Assembly: GCA_005768725.1 (NCBI GenBank)
Contig: VAFM01000001.1
Location: 930,001-994,000 of the forward strand
Origin: Blastochloris viridis
GTDB lineage: Bacteria > Pseudomonadota > Alphaproteobacteria > UBA2136 > UBA6156
Length of the DNA: 64,000 nt
Reading direction: 5' to 3'
Positions 51,073-58,764 of this stretch are shown here, one piece after another. The translations under genes were made by a program, and so were the position numbers. The notes under the pieces were generated by a model. The model was not told the origin of the DNA, ran no database searches, and saw nothing but the letters and a program-made list of their open reading frames with translations. Each line of letters starts with the position of its first letter. The first letter of the stretch is position 1.

Positions 51073-51864
51073 ATGGCCATCAACACCACTAGACTCGCAA
51101 GCGCCCTAGCCGGGTTATGGGCTGTTTTAGCGCTACCGATGACTCAATCCCTGCCAAACGTAGATGGACTGATTGATTTTACCTTCTGGTATGCCGTCTT
51201 GCTATATCCAGTCTGGGTTATTTATGGTTGGCGCTGGGTGAGCGAAGGCACCACAGTTCCGCGCTGGTTGCTGTTCTCCTGCTTAGGCATGGCCTTTGTG
51301 GTAGTCGTAATGCTGCTTAACAGCCGAACCCCCGAGTATGCCTTAATGTCCTTGCTCACAATGGGGGTGATAACTTTGTTGGTCTTTACTCTCGAGGGCA
51401 TTCCACCTGCTTTGAAAAACATCCATCGCAAACCTCCGCAATGGTTGATTGTGATCATCGCACTTATATGTGCCGCCTTCGCCGTCGCATTTGCAAAATC
51501 TCTCACCCCCCTCGCAAATATGATTTGCCTTGTATTCTTTGGCCTCAGTTGGGGAGGCTATAAGCTTTTCAAACTCAAGAAAATTACCATGGTGGAATTC
51601 TGCGTGGCCTTTGTGTTGGCGGGAAGCTTAATGGTCGCCGTAATTATAGCCACTTGGCCTCAACAGCAATCGTTACAGCCAGCCAACACCGAAGAGTATA
51701 ATAAAGCCATAAGCAGGGCAGTTGCTATAACTGCTGGAGAGGACTTGCCACCGGATTGTAAAGACTTGATGCAACGCTTCCCACATACCGCGCCCTTTAT
51801 GAAAGGTTGTGAGCACCTTCGGCAGCCAAGCGTCGCGCCTGAGCCGCTTCGAATATCTGAGTAA
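51073..51864 (+). CDS. Polytopic membrane protein of unknown function
   Basis: Membrane protein of 263 residues with about seven hydrophobic segments between residues 8 and 195 and a soluble C-terminal tail (200-263) with two cysteines (PPDCKDL, MKGCEHL). No family recognised. AAAAGGGAG lies before the ATG, just after the terminator-like hairpin of the RNA candidate. Its last 68 bases overlap the end of the convergent terminase small subunit gene, an unusual antisense overlap of two real frames. Confidence 0.75.
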   Translation: MAINTTRLASALAGLWAVLALPMTQSLPNVDGLIDFTFWYAVLLYPVWVIYGWRWVSEGTTVPRWLLFSCLGMAFVVVVMLLNSRTPEYALMSLLTMGVITLLVFTLEGIPPALKNIHRKPPQWLIVIIALICAAFAVAFAKSLTPLANMICLVFFGLSWGGYKLFKLKKITMVEFCVAFVLAGSLMVAVIIATWPQQQSLQPANTEEYNKAISRAVAITAGEDLPPDCKDLMQRFPHTAPFMKGCEHLRQPSVAPEPLRISE

Positions 51865-52303
51865 GGCGAAGTACCACCTGTTCCTGCGAAAGCCCTTTCA
51901 GGCTGCTGTCGGAGCTGGTGACATCCTGCTGAATGCGGTCGCCGTAGCGCTTGGGCGCGAGCTTACTGAGAAACCACTTTCGGACATCGCAGCGTAGGCG
52001 GCTGCGCTGTACATTCTCATGGTTGAAGATCCATTCGATACTGCCGTCCTTATTGACCTTCTGCACCCAGTCGCCGCTGCTGTTATCGGCAATTTCCAAA
52101 ATCTCTTCTGCCATGGATTCTAGACCCATGTCGCGTGCACGCGCGTACTGGGTACCAAAGTCCACATCCGTAAGAGCGGCTTTCCTCACAGCAGCGGGCG
52201 TGACGGGCACATCGGCATCGTTACAAATGGCGCGTAGCGAGATCCCTTCTGCGAGTCGCTCCAGGATTTTGATTTTGAGCTGAGGGGTTAGCTTTCTACT
52301 CAT
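51797..52303 (-). CDS. Phage terminase small subunit
   Basis: DNA-packaging recognition protein of 168 residues. The ATG at 52303 is preceded by GAGGA. It has an N-terminal helix-turn-helix (PQLKIKILERLAEGISLRAICND), then RARDMGLESMAEEILEIADNSSGDW and the conserved RLRCDVRKWFLSKLAPKRYGD typical of terminase small subunits. No large terminase gene follows. In phage satellites such a lone small subunit redirects packaging of a helper phage to satellite DNA. The start overlaps the stop of the primase-helicase gene by 8 bases. Confidence 0.88.
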   Translation of the reverse strand: MSRKLTPQLKIKILERLAEGISLRAICNDADVPVTPAAVRKAALTDVDFGTQYARARDMGLESMAEEILEIADNSSGDWVQKVNKDGSIEWIFNHENVQRSRLRCDVRKWFLSKLAPKRYGDRIQQDVTSSDSSLKGLSQEQVVLRLTQIFEAAQARRLAAEGAHNLS

Positions 52304-54314
52304 CGCTTTGTTCCTCATATCCATCTTCGCAACTACGCACCCCTATAGGGTTGTGCGAAGTTTGCGAAGGAATGCTGGATACTGTCGCTTTTTCGCAAAC
52401 TGCATTTTGCGGAATGTTGCGGCTAAGCGAAACCGCACCACCTTCTACATCCAACCACCCCATTACAACCACACGCTTGACGGCTCGCTCAGCGGTATCT
52501 TTCCGACTATCCCGCGCCGCAGCACTATTCTCTTGAGGTTGAGCTTTCAACATATGCGCTAGCAGAGCATGTAAGGGGATAGTCCCTGCATATTCATCTT
52601 GAAGTGCAGCTACACTTGCAAGAACCTGCTGCTGCCACTTGCCCGTTGGTTCAGGGAGTTTGCGCAAGCGGTCATCAAACTCCACCACACAGCTTGTGAT
52701 AGCTTCTCCGTCCTCATCTTCGCCCAACACGATCTGTTGCAGACGAAACGGAAAGACCTTGCCGTCTTCACCATCTTTCTGCTTTGTCACGCGGGCCTCC
52801 ATCGTCTTCATACCGCCGTTCACTGTCGCAGATACTTCAATCTCCGTATCCATCGCTGCTTTTAGGCCAGACCATCCTCTCGCACCTCGTGCATCATCTT
52901 TGCCTGTATGGTGAACCAGTACTACCAACCCACCAAGTGCCGCTTGGATATTTTGACAACGTTTCAGCACCGCCCCCATATCTTCGGCAGAGTTTTCATT
53001 CGCACCCGCTGATGCTTGCGCCAACGTATCTATCACCACAATATCCGCACTACCTTTGGCTTTAATGGCTTGAATCAGAGCCTTATCGTCATCCACACAC
53101 AGGTTTGGCGTTTGGGGAATAATCTGAATCGGCACTCGGGTCATATCAATCCCATGATACTGCGCATAGGCAACAAGGCGATTACGAAAGCCACTTACCC
53201 CTTCGGCCACTACGTAAACCACTCGCAGAGGCTTTGTCTTCAACCCACACCACTCCGCACCACGTGCAATAGCCAACATGAGGTCTAATGTAAAAAACGA
53301 CTTACCAGCGCCGGACTTCCCGAAAATCATCGCCATGCCCGCTTGTGGCAAAACATTTTTAACGGCCCATGTGGGCGGAGATACCGCCATAAAATCTTTG
53401 GCCGAGACAACGGTAAAGCTCGTCAACTGGCTTTCCTGACCATACTTTTTGGCAGCACTCGTCACCAAGCGCTCAATATCTTGAAAGCGCTGCTTCCAGC
53501 GTTCGTCGTTTTGGTCTTCGTTAACCAGCATCATGCCTTGTATGATTTGAACCGTATCCGCTACGCTCATGCCTTTGGCAATATAGCTGGCCGCCAAAGT
53601 TAGGAGAGCATCGTGGTAAGACTCTCCGGTGAGTATTTGACGAATTTTTTCAGCGTTATCTTTCACATCAAACGATAACGCTGAGGCCTGAGAGGAAACT
53701 TCTGGTTGAATCTTATTTAAGTTAAGCCCTTCTTCAAACTCTTGCAGCGAGTACGTTAAATCGGGCACCCAGTGCTTTAAGCTGACTGGATAGGGCTCTC
53801 CATCGTTTTTACGGAGGTGCTCTTCCTTGGAGTTCACTCCTATTGGTAAGCGCATGTAACGCGTGCTGGGGGCTTTAGCACCTGTATCGGTGTAACCCGC
53901 ATCCGCAAGCCTATTAAACAGCGCATCAGCTTCATCCACAGATCTCAGAGGTTCCGAAAGGATATACCCCCACTGCTCGTTGCCCGGCGACGTCTCCAGT
54001 TTCCACGAAGGTTCAAGGGCAGGTGTATTTTCGACTTTGGTACCAACATCATCCAATACCACGCACATTAAGGCACAAAAGTTTGTTTTCTGGCGTGCTA
54101 TGCGTCCCTCTACCTCTTTGACCAGCGAGATACAGAAGTAATTATCGTGCGTTTCGTCATTAACATCTTTTTGCCCACCATATACTTTCCCAGTCCATCC
54201 ACCTGTTTGCGCACGCGAATTAATCCAAACCTGACCATGTGTCCGGTCAATTCCACTTTGTCTTGCTGGACGAGCAATCGCTTTTAGGAAATCGACATTA
54301 GAGATTTTAGCCAC
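52296..54314 (-). CDS. Primase-helicase / RepA-type AAA ATPase
   Basis: Replication protein of about 672 residues. I choose the GTG at 54314: GGGAG lies nine bases upstream and the start overlaps the AlpA-like stop. The N-terminal part (to about 230) resembles a primase-polymerase-type domain (CVVLDDVGTKV, STRYMRLPIGVN). The central domain is a RepA/AAA_25 helicase: Walker A FGKSGAGKS, Walker B IVVIDTLAQASAG, sensor VVLVHHTGKDDARGARGWSGLK. The C-terminus has a small winged-helix-like segment. It would start replication of the excised element. Overlapping neighbours on both sides indicate one operon. Confidence 0.85.
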   Translation of the reverse strand: MAKISNVDFLKAIARPARQSGIDRTHGQVWINSRAQTGGWTGKVYGGQKDVNDETHDNYFCISLVKEVEGRIARQKTNFCALMCVVLDDVGTKVENTPALEPSWKLETSPGNEQWGYILSEPLRSVDEADALFNRLADAGYTDTGAKAPSTRYMRLPIGVNSKEEHLRKNDGEPYPVSLKHWVPDLTYSLQEFEEGLNLNKIQPEVSSQASALSFDVKDNAEKIRQILTGESYHDALLTLAASYIAKGMSVADTVQIIQGMMLVNEDQNDERWKQRFQDIERLVTSAAKKYGQESQLTSFTVVSAKDFMAVSPPTWAVKNVLPQAGMAMIFGKSGAGKSFFTLDLMLAIARGAEWCGLKTKPLRVVYVVAEGVSGFRNRLVAYAQYHGIDMTRVPIQIIPQTPNLCVDDDKALIQAIKAKGSADIVVIDTLAQASAGANENSAEDMGAVLKRCQNIQAALGGLVVLVHHTGKDDARGARGWSGLKAAMDTEIEVSATVNGGMKTMEARVTKQKDGEDGKVFPFRLQQIVLGEDEDGEAITSCVVEFDDRLRKLPEPTGKWQQQVLASVAALQDEYAGTIPLHALLAHMLKAQPQENSAAARDSRKDTAERAVKRVVVMGWLDVEGGAVSLSRNIPQNAVCEKATVSSIPSQTSHNPIGVRSCEDGYEEQSDE

Positions 54315-54531
54315 GAGATTGCTCTCCCATAGCGTTGAGAGTCTTACGCAGTTCGCCAACATTCCAAACCGTGATAGTGCTTATCTTGTGTGGTTTAGGG
54401 ATAAGTCCTCTCTGCACCCATCTCCATACGGTTGAGGGAGAACAGGCAAAGAGTTTTTGGACTGTCAATAGACGGACGTGGGCTACATCAGGAAGCTCAT
54501 CAAAACTGACGAGAGATTTTGTATTGGTCAT
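54307..54531 (-). CDS. AlpA-like helix-turn-helix regulator
   Basis: Small DNA-binding protein of 74 residues. The ATG at 54531 is preceded by AAAGGAG. The MerR/AlpA-type helix-turn-helix is clear: VRLLTVQKLFACSPSTVWRWVQRGLIPKPHKI, followed by a strand and W-N-V-G-E-L-R-K. AlpA regulates excision and integrase in P4-like elements and is a standard gene of Gram-negative phage-inducible islands. It precedes the primase-helicase in the same operon. Confidence 0.88.
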   Translation of the reverse strand: MTNTKSLVSFDELPDVAHVRLLTVQKLFACSPSTVWRWVQRGLIPKPHKISTITVWNVGELRKTLNAMGEQSRG

Positions 54532-54648
54532 GTAGGCTCCTTTCACTTAAGAGCCAGCGCATCCCGTCTCTTACAGACGCATAGAACACTACCAGTGCAG
54601 TACAAAAAACGACAAAAAGCGGGATATTTTTCTAACTGCGATTTTCAC

Positions 54649-55122
54649 TTAATCCCAACACTCAGGGGGCCACGATTCCATTTCCTTGCGATTTTCTTCT
54701 TCCCGTTGGCGGTGAGCCTCTTGATTGGTACGTTTACTAACGATGCCTTTTACGATTTGGCCGGGCTTTTCACCACCCTGTGTTTTATGCTTCATTCTCT
54801 TAACCTTTAGAGTGCGCTCGACAAATGCGTATATTTTATCTTTCGTGGAGAATTTCATTGCTAACTCTTCCTCTGTAGCAAGCTCTGGGATTATCTGCAC
54901 ATGGTCGAGAATCTCCATAATCTCTTCCAGAGAGCGTGCGGGAGAGCCTTTCTTTTGTTTAGGAAGGCCGCATATGCGAAATACCAATTCCTTCCACAGT
55001 GCAGCATCCATATTGGTAATGTCGATAGGTTCCATGCCACGTCTACGACACTGTTTATTAACTTTTTCTTGCAAGGAGACTCTTTGTTCTGAGCTGAGAT
55101 TATTAACCAGTTTATCGGCCAT
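54649..55122 (-). CDS. Hypothetical protein between integrase and alpA-like gene
   Basis: Hydrophilic protein of 157 residues, not recognised. Mostly helical, with a basic coiled-coil-like C-terminus (RKEMES end, many Lys, Arg, Glu and Gln) and no membrane segment. Its start overlaps the integrase end by 11 bases, so it is translated from the integrase transcript. A role in excision or control is possible from position only. Confidence 0.65.
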   Translation of the reverse strand: MADKLVNNLSSEQRVSLQEKVNKQCRRRGMEPIDITNMDAALWKELVFRICGLPKQKKGSPARSLEEIMEILDHVQIIPELATEEELAMKFSTKDKIYAFVERTLKVKRMKHKTQGGEKPGQIVKGIVSKRTNQEAHRQREEENRKEMESWPPECWD

Positions 55123-56362
55123 TACGCTGCTCCTTTTGGTTTATAGGAATGACTTTACTGCTTGCTTCGCCCTTCTCTAAAAACCCAGCCCAAGCCTCCA
55201 TGAGACGGGTACGTTTAGTAAAGAGGTCGCCGCGAGCGTAGGCAGCTTCAGATTTATCTTTGAGCTGGTGGGCGAGAGCGTGTTCGATAACCTCGCGGGC
55301 GAAGGCTGTCGTTTCGCCAGCCCAGTCGCGGAAGGTGGAACGAAAGCCATGCACTGTGCAGTCCAACTCCATACGGCGGAGGAGTTGAGTAAGAGTCATG
55401 TCGCTCAAGGGCTTGCCGTCGCGGTTAGGGAAGAGGTGGGTAGTGCCTTCGATACGCGGCAGGCTTTGCAGCAGCGCCAGCACCGTTTTGGAGAGAGGTA
55501 CACGCTGTTCCTTGCCAGCTTTCATGCGCTCGGCCGGAATTGTCCATATGGCCCGCTCAAGATCTATCTCGTCCCATGTAGCAAGGCGAGCCTCGCCGGA
55601 GCGGCAACTGGTGAGGGCGACGAACTCCAGCGCTTTGGCACTCATGGCATCTTGCTGACGGAGTTTGGCAAGGAACTCTGGGGCTTTGTGCCACTCCAGC
55701 GCGGCATGATGTTTGACCTTAGCCACTTTGGTGCGTGCGGGAAGCAAAGCTTCAAGATTACCTTTCCAGCTCGCGGGGTTATCCCCTTCCCGCAATTTAC
55801 GGGCTTTGGCCCAGTCCAGCACCAGCTCCATGCGGTTACGCACGCGGCTGGCGGTTTCGGTTTTGGTTTGCCAGATAGGTTCCAGCACTTGCAGGATATG
55901 GTGGACGGTAATGTCCTTCACATGCAGGTTGCCAATAATAGGGTAGGCGTAGGTCGCCAAGGTATTACGCCATTGGGAAGCGTGCTTGGCGTTTTTCCAG
56001 CCCGCTTGGTGGGCGGCAATGTATTGCAGAGAGGCTTCCTGAAAGCTCACAAACGAAGCGTGTTCAGCTTGTAAGGCCATACGGGCTGCTTTACGAGAGA
56101 CAATGGGGTTGACACCTTGTTTGACCAGTTGGCGCTGTTCGACAGCTAACTCCTTGGCTTTGGCGAGTGTAACTTCTGGGTAGGAGCCCAGCCCAAGGTC
56201 GCAACGCTTACCGCCGACCGTGATACGCAGAATCCAGCTACGGGCACCTGTTGAGGAAACGCGGAGAGCTAAACCTGCCACATGGCCGACGAAGTGCATG
56301 CCTTGTGTAGAGAGCTTGCTGATTGCAAGTGGTGCGAGGTCTTGCGCTTTACGTCCCATCAT
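55112..56362 (-). CDS. int: P4-type tyrosine integrase
   Basis: Site-specific recombinase of 416 residues. The N-terminus is the DUF4102 arm-binding domain (GHVAGLALRVSSTGARSWILRITVGGKRCDLGLGSYPEVTLAKAK pattern), then a SAM-like core-binding domain (about 110-200) and the catalytic domain with Arg in TSCRSGEARLATWDEID, H-x-x-R in VHGFRSTFRDWAGE, the later His in IEHALAHQL and the nucleophile Tyr in AYARGDLFTKR. P4-type integrases target tRNA 3' ends, which fits the tRNA-Ser att cores. The right att copy lies 132 bases before the gene. The exact Met (first or second) is uncertain. Confidence 0.94.
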   Translation of the reverse strand: MMGRKAQDLAPLAISKLSTQGMHFVGHVAGLALRVSSTGARSWILRITVGGKRCDLGLGSYPEVTLAKAKELAVEQRQLVKQGVNPIVSRKAARMALQAEHASFVSFQEASLQYIAAHQAGWKNAKHASQWRNTLATYAYPIIGNLHVKDITVHHILQVLEPIWQTKTETASRVRNRMELVLDWAKARKLREGDNPASWKGNLEALLPARTKVAKVKHHAALEWHKAPEFLAKLRQQDAMSAKALEFVALTSCRSGEARLATWDEIDLERAIWTIPAERMKAGKEQRVPLSKTVLALLQSLPRIEGTTHLFPNRDGKPLSDMTLTQLLRRMELDCTVHGFRSTFRDWAGETTAFAREVIEHALAHQLKDKSEAAYARGDLFTKRTRLMEAWAGFLEKGEASSKVIPINQKEQRNGR

Positions 56363-56493
56363 CTATCCCATCAATTTGGTTGCGATTCCACGCTATGTGA
56401 TGCGACGGCATGATGCAATCATATTTATATATCAATATGAAAATAAAGATGTAATGATACAACATGCGACTATATGAGACACGACCAAGGCGG

Positions 56494-56508
56494 CTCTCGC
56501 CTCCGCCA
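56494..56508 (+). repeat. attR core of the integrated element
   Basis: CTCTCGCCTCCGCCA, identical to the end of tRNA-Ser at 46749-46763 and in the same orientation; flanking bases differ. Confidence 0.8.
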
Positions 56509-56547
56509 TAAAATTTCTATCTGTCGTGATTTTCCCTTATTGGAATT

Positions 56548-56575
56548 GAAAAAGCCCGCTGTGTGCGGGCTTTTG
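56548..56575. terminator. Terminator beyond the island
   Basis: Hairpin AAAAGCCCGC / GCGGGCTTTT around a six-base loop. As it lies just outside attR it may be the original terminator of tRNA-Ser. Confidence 0.8.
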
Positions 56576-56702
56576 GCTATGGCAACCCCCCTGCTGAGAG
56601 CGATGGGCTGGCCTATAAATAGGCCCGAATGCCGGATTCTCTCAGAAAAACGCGGAAGTCGTCCCAATCTATAACGCACTGAAAAAATGGCATAAGGCAC
56701 AT

Positions 56703-56984
56703 ATGGGGATTTACGATAAAACCATCGACCCCCTGAGCGCACCCAAAGCAATCAGTGAAGAGAGTTTTCAAACGTTTCACCAACTAGGAATTGAGCTTCG
56801 GCAAAAAGACCTTGCAATGATGAAGCGTGTTTTGGAAGAAACGCCAAAATATATGGAAGTCCTCGTAGAGCAGGAAATTACAAAAACACAAGAGTGGTAT
56901 GCCACTTTCGAGCACCTCGTCGACCAGGCCTACCAACAAGCAGGCCTGACATATGATGCTGAAGAAAATCCCTTCATCGGTTGA
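56703..56984 (+). CDS. Small helical protein preceding a radical SAM gene
   Basis: Protein of 93 residues, not recognised. It is acidic and mostly helical, without cysteine, signal peptide or membrane helix; the end is YDAEENPFIG. AAGG lies before the ATG. The radical SAM gene follows after 15 bases in the same direction. A small protein directly before a SPASM-type radical SAM enzyme could be its peptide substrate or a recognition partner, but no typical leader or core repeat is visible, so the role is open. Confidence 0.65.
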   Translation: MGIYDKTIDPLSAPKAISEESFQTFHQLGIELRQKDLAMMKRVLEETPKYMEVLVEQEITKTQEWYATFEHLVDQAYQQAGLTYDAEENPFIG

Positions 56985-56999
56985 AAAAAGGAAAAAACC

Positions 57000-58235
57000 A
57001 TGAACATCCATGATTCTCGCAACACCAACACGGCTTCATTTGACCGGTTGGCACATTACCGCCTGCGGACAGGGCCAACGCATGAATTCGGGAATCTTCC
57101 CGAAATCACGCCATCTCCCCGCAATATCGGCTGGACGCTTGGCAACGATTGCCCTTACAGGTGCAACCATTGCTACAGCATTAATGCACGGGAAAAGGGC
57201 ATGAACATGACCACTGATATGGTTGACCGCATTGTCGGTCAACTGAAGGTCAATGGTGTTGAAACGGTGAATCTGGGGGGCAATGAGCCTCTCTTCACTA
57301 ACGGCCCCAATCCGCGTGACACATTGCTGCCGTACATTATCAAGCGCCTTGCCGATGCACAGATCATCATTGGTCTTACCACCAGCGGTATCACTTTGCT
57401 GCGTCTCTATCGCGATCACAGGGATGCTTTCGAGCTTCTCAATGACTGCGATATCTCGTTTGATTCTCCTTTCGAGGATGAACACAACAAGAACAGAGGA
57501 GCCCGCATCTATCATCAAGCCGTTGAGGCCATGGAAATTTGTCAGAAAAGCGGTATTCCTCATACCGCGATCATGGCAGCCATGAACTGGAACTTCTCGG
57601 AGTCCCATATCGACGGCCTGGTCGAACTGGCAAAGAAATACGATGCCCATGTGCGTATCAATCCGGTCAAACCGACCGAACCCAAGCATATGGAAATCGC
57701 TTTGCCGGCGGATATGTACTACGCAGGTTTCGCTCGGCTTATGGAGCTTTGCAGCCCTGTCGACCTCGGCGAGCCGCCACTGGCGGCAGTAACAGCATAC
57801 GAGGATGCGAAACGGTGCCCATGTGGACGCACGTCCTTCCGTATTCACTCGATTACGCCGACTGGCGAGATTCATGTGAGTCCTTGCGTCTATCTTCACG
57901 ACTACAAGGCTCCTCTCGATCTCCTCAAACATGATTTGGTGGATATCATCAACTCCGACCAGTTCAGGGTTTTCCGGCAACGGAATGCAAATCCTGAAAT
58001 GATCGACGGTTGCTCTGGTTGCAATATGCTCGGAAAGTGTGGTGGTGGCTGCGCCGCAAGGTCTTACCTCTACCACAGAAATAACACCGGAGAGCTGTCC
58101 ATGCTCTCCCGTGACCCATATTGCCCGAAGGATATTAAACCTTCACACGATTTTCCTCAAAATCCTGTGCTGCACGATGGGGAACGGCTCGTTCATATGG
58201 ATTATCTCTGCACATGGATCGGTAAACCGGTCTAA
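57000..58235 (+). CDS. Radical SAM/SPASM-domain enzyme
   Basis: Radical S-adenosylmethionine enzyme of 411 residues. The [4Fe-4S] motif is NDCPYRCNHCYS (C-x3-C-x2-C, about residues 51-58), followed by NLGGNEPLF (the GGE-like SAM-binding segment). The C-terminal SPASM domain has cysteines in RCPCGRT, HVSPC, GCSGCNMLGKCGGGC (C-x2-C-x5-C-x3-C) and DPYC, enough for two auxiliary clusters. SPASM enzymes usually modify peptides or proteins. It follows a 93-residue protein gene by 15 bases and ends at a strong terminator, so the two form a unit. The family member is not identified. Confidence 0.88.
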   Translation: MNIHDSRNTNTASFDRLAHYRLRTGPTHEFGNLPEITPSPRNIGWTLGNDCPYRCNHCYSINAREKGMNMTTDMVDRIVGQLKVNGVETVNLGGNEPLFTNGPNPRDTLLPYIIKRLADAQIIIGLTTSGITLLRLYRDHRDAFELLNDCDISFDSPFEDEHNKNRGARIYHQAVEAMEICQKSGIPHTAIMAAMNWNFSESHIDGLVELAKKYDAHVRINPVKPTEPKHMEIALPADMYYAGFARLMELCSPVDLGEPPLAAVTAYEDAKRCPCGRTSFRIHSITPTGEIHVSPCVYLHDYKAPLDLLKHDLVDIINSDQFRVFRQRNANPEMIDGCSGCNMLGKCGGGCAARSYLYHRNNTGELSMLSRDPYCPKDIKPSHDFPQNPVLHDGERLVHMDYLCTWIGKPV

Positions 58236-58250
58236 GACATCGAAAATATT

Positions 58251-58282
58251 CCGGGCTGAAGGTTTACCTTCAGCCCGGTTTA
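58251..58282 (+). terminator. Terminator after the radical SAM gene
   Basis: Perfect 12-base arms CCGGGCTGAAGG / CCTTCAGCCCGG with a four-base loop, then TTTA. Confidence 0.85.
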
Positions 58283-58315
58283 GCTATTATGCAGCCTATA
58301 AATAAGGAGGCTGTT

Positions 58316-58675
58316 ATGGATAGCATTGTAAATTCATTGGATTATATTGGAAAACGTGTGGAAATGGTGGTAGACCGCCCATTGGGCTCCGTACACCCAA
58401 AACACGCCAATATCATCTATAATATCAACTATGGCTATATTCCCAATACTCAATCTGGGGATGGTGAAGAATTGGATGCTTACCTAATAGGTGTAGATAA
58501 GCCTTTGGATAAATTTGAAGGGTTTTGCATTGCCGTACTCCGCAGAACCCAAGAAAATGATGATAAATTGATTATCGTGCCCGAAGGAACCACCGTTACA
58601 GAACAAGAAATACGTAAACAGGTTGATTTTCAAGAGAAGTTCTTCGAATCTAATATTTTATGGAAAAGCCTCTAG
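58316..58675 (+). CDS. Short inorganic-pyrophosphatase-family protein
   Basis: Protein of 119 residues. The ATG at 58316 is preceded by AAGGAGG. It matches the pyrophosphatase-type short family: YIGKRVEMVVDRPLGSVHPKH, YNINYGYIPNT, DGEELDAYLIGVDKPL (the D-x-x-x-x-D/E-D-x-x-x metal region in reduced form) and IVPEGTTVTEQEI. The full-length enzyme is about 175 residues, and this shorter form is found mostly in gut bacteria. Lower G+C content than the host genes suggests transfer. Confidence 0.8.
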   Translation: MDSIVNSLDYIGKRVEMVVDRPLGSVHPKHANIIYNINYGYIPNTQSGDGEELDAYLIGVDKPLDKFEGFCIAVLRRTQENDDKLIIVPEGTTVTEQEIRKQVDFQEKFFESNILWKSL

Positions 58676-58764
58676 GGCTTGACTCATTAATTGGATACAC
58701 TTATGTATGCATGGAAATTGTCACATCTTAAGCGTTTTGCTTGAGACATCTTACGGAGATCTCC

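Larger units (their letters stand above)
46749..56508. mobile_element. Phage-satellite (PICI-like) integrated island in tRNA-Ser
   Basis: Element of about 9.76 kb between two copies of a 15-bp core, one being the tRNA-Ser 3' end, the other 130 bases beyond the integrase gene. Right half, all minus strand with overlapping or close genes: tyrosine integrase, hypothetical, AlpA-like regulator, primase-helicase, terminase small subunit. Left half: LexA-like self-cleaving repressor, small genes, argH, an RNA candidate and a membrane protein. Integrase-AlpA-primase/helicase-small terminase without large terminase, capsid or tail genes is the order known from phage-inducible chromosomal islands. That function is inferred from gene content; mobility is not shown. 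Confidence 0.75.
56363..56702. other. Right junction of the island
   Basis: Contains the AT-rich integrase upstream region, the attR core, and a terminator hairpin at 56548-56575. No gene seen. Confidence 0.6.
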
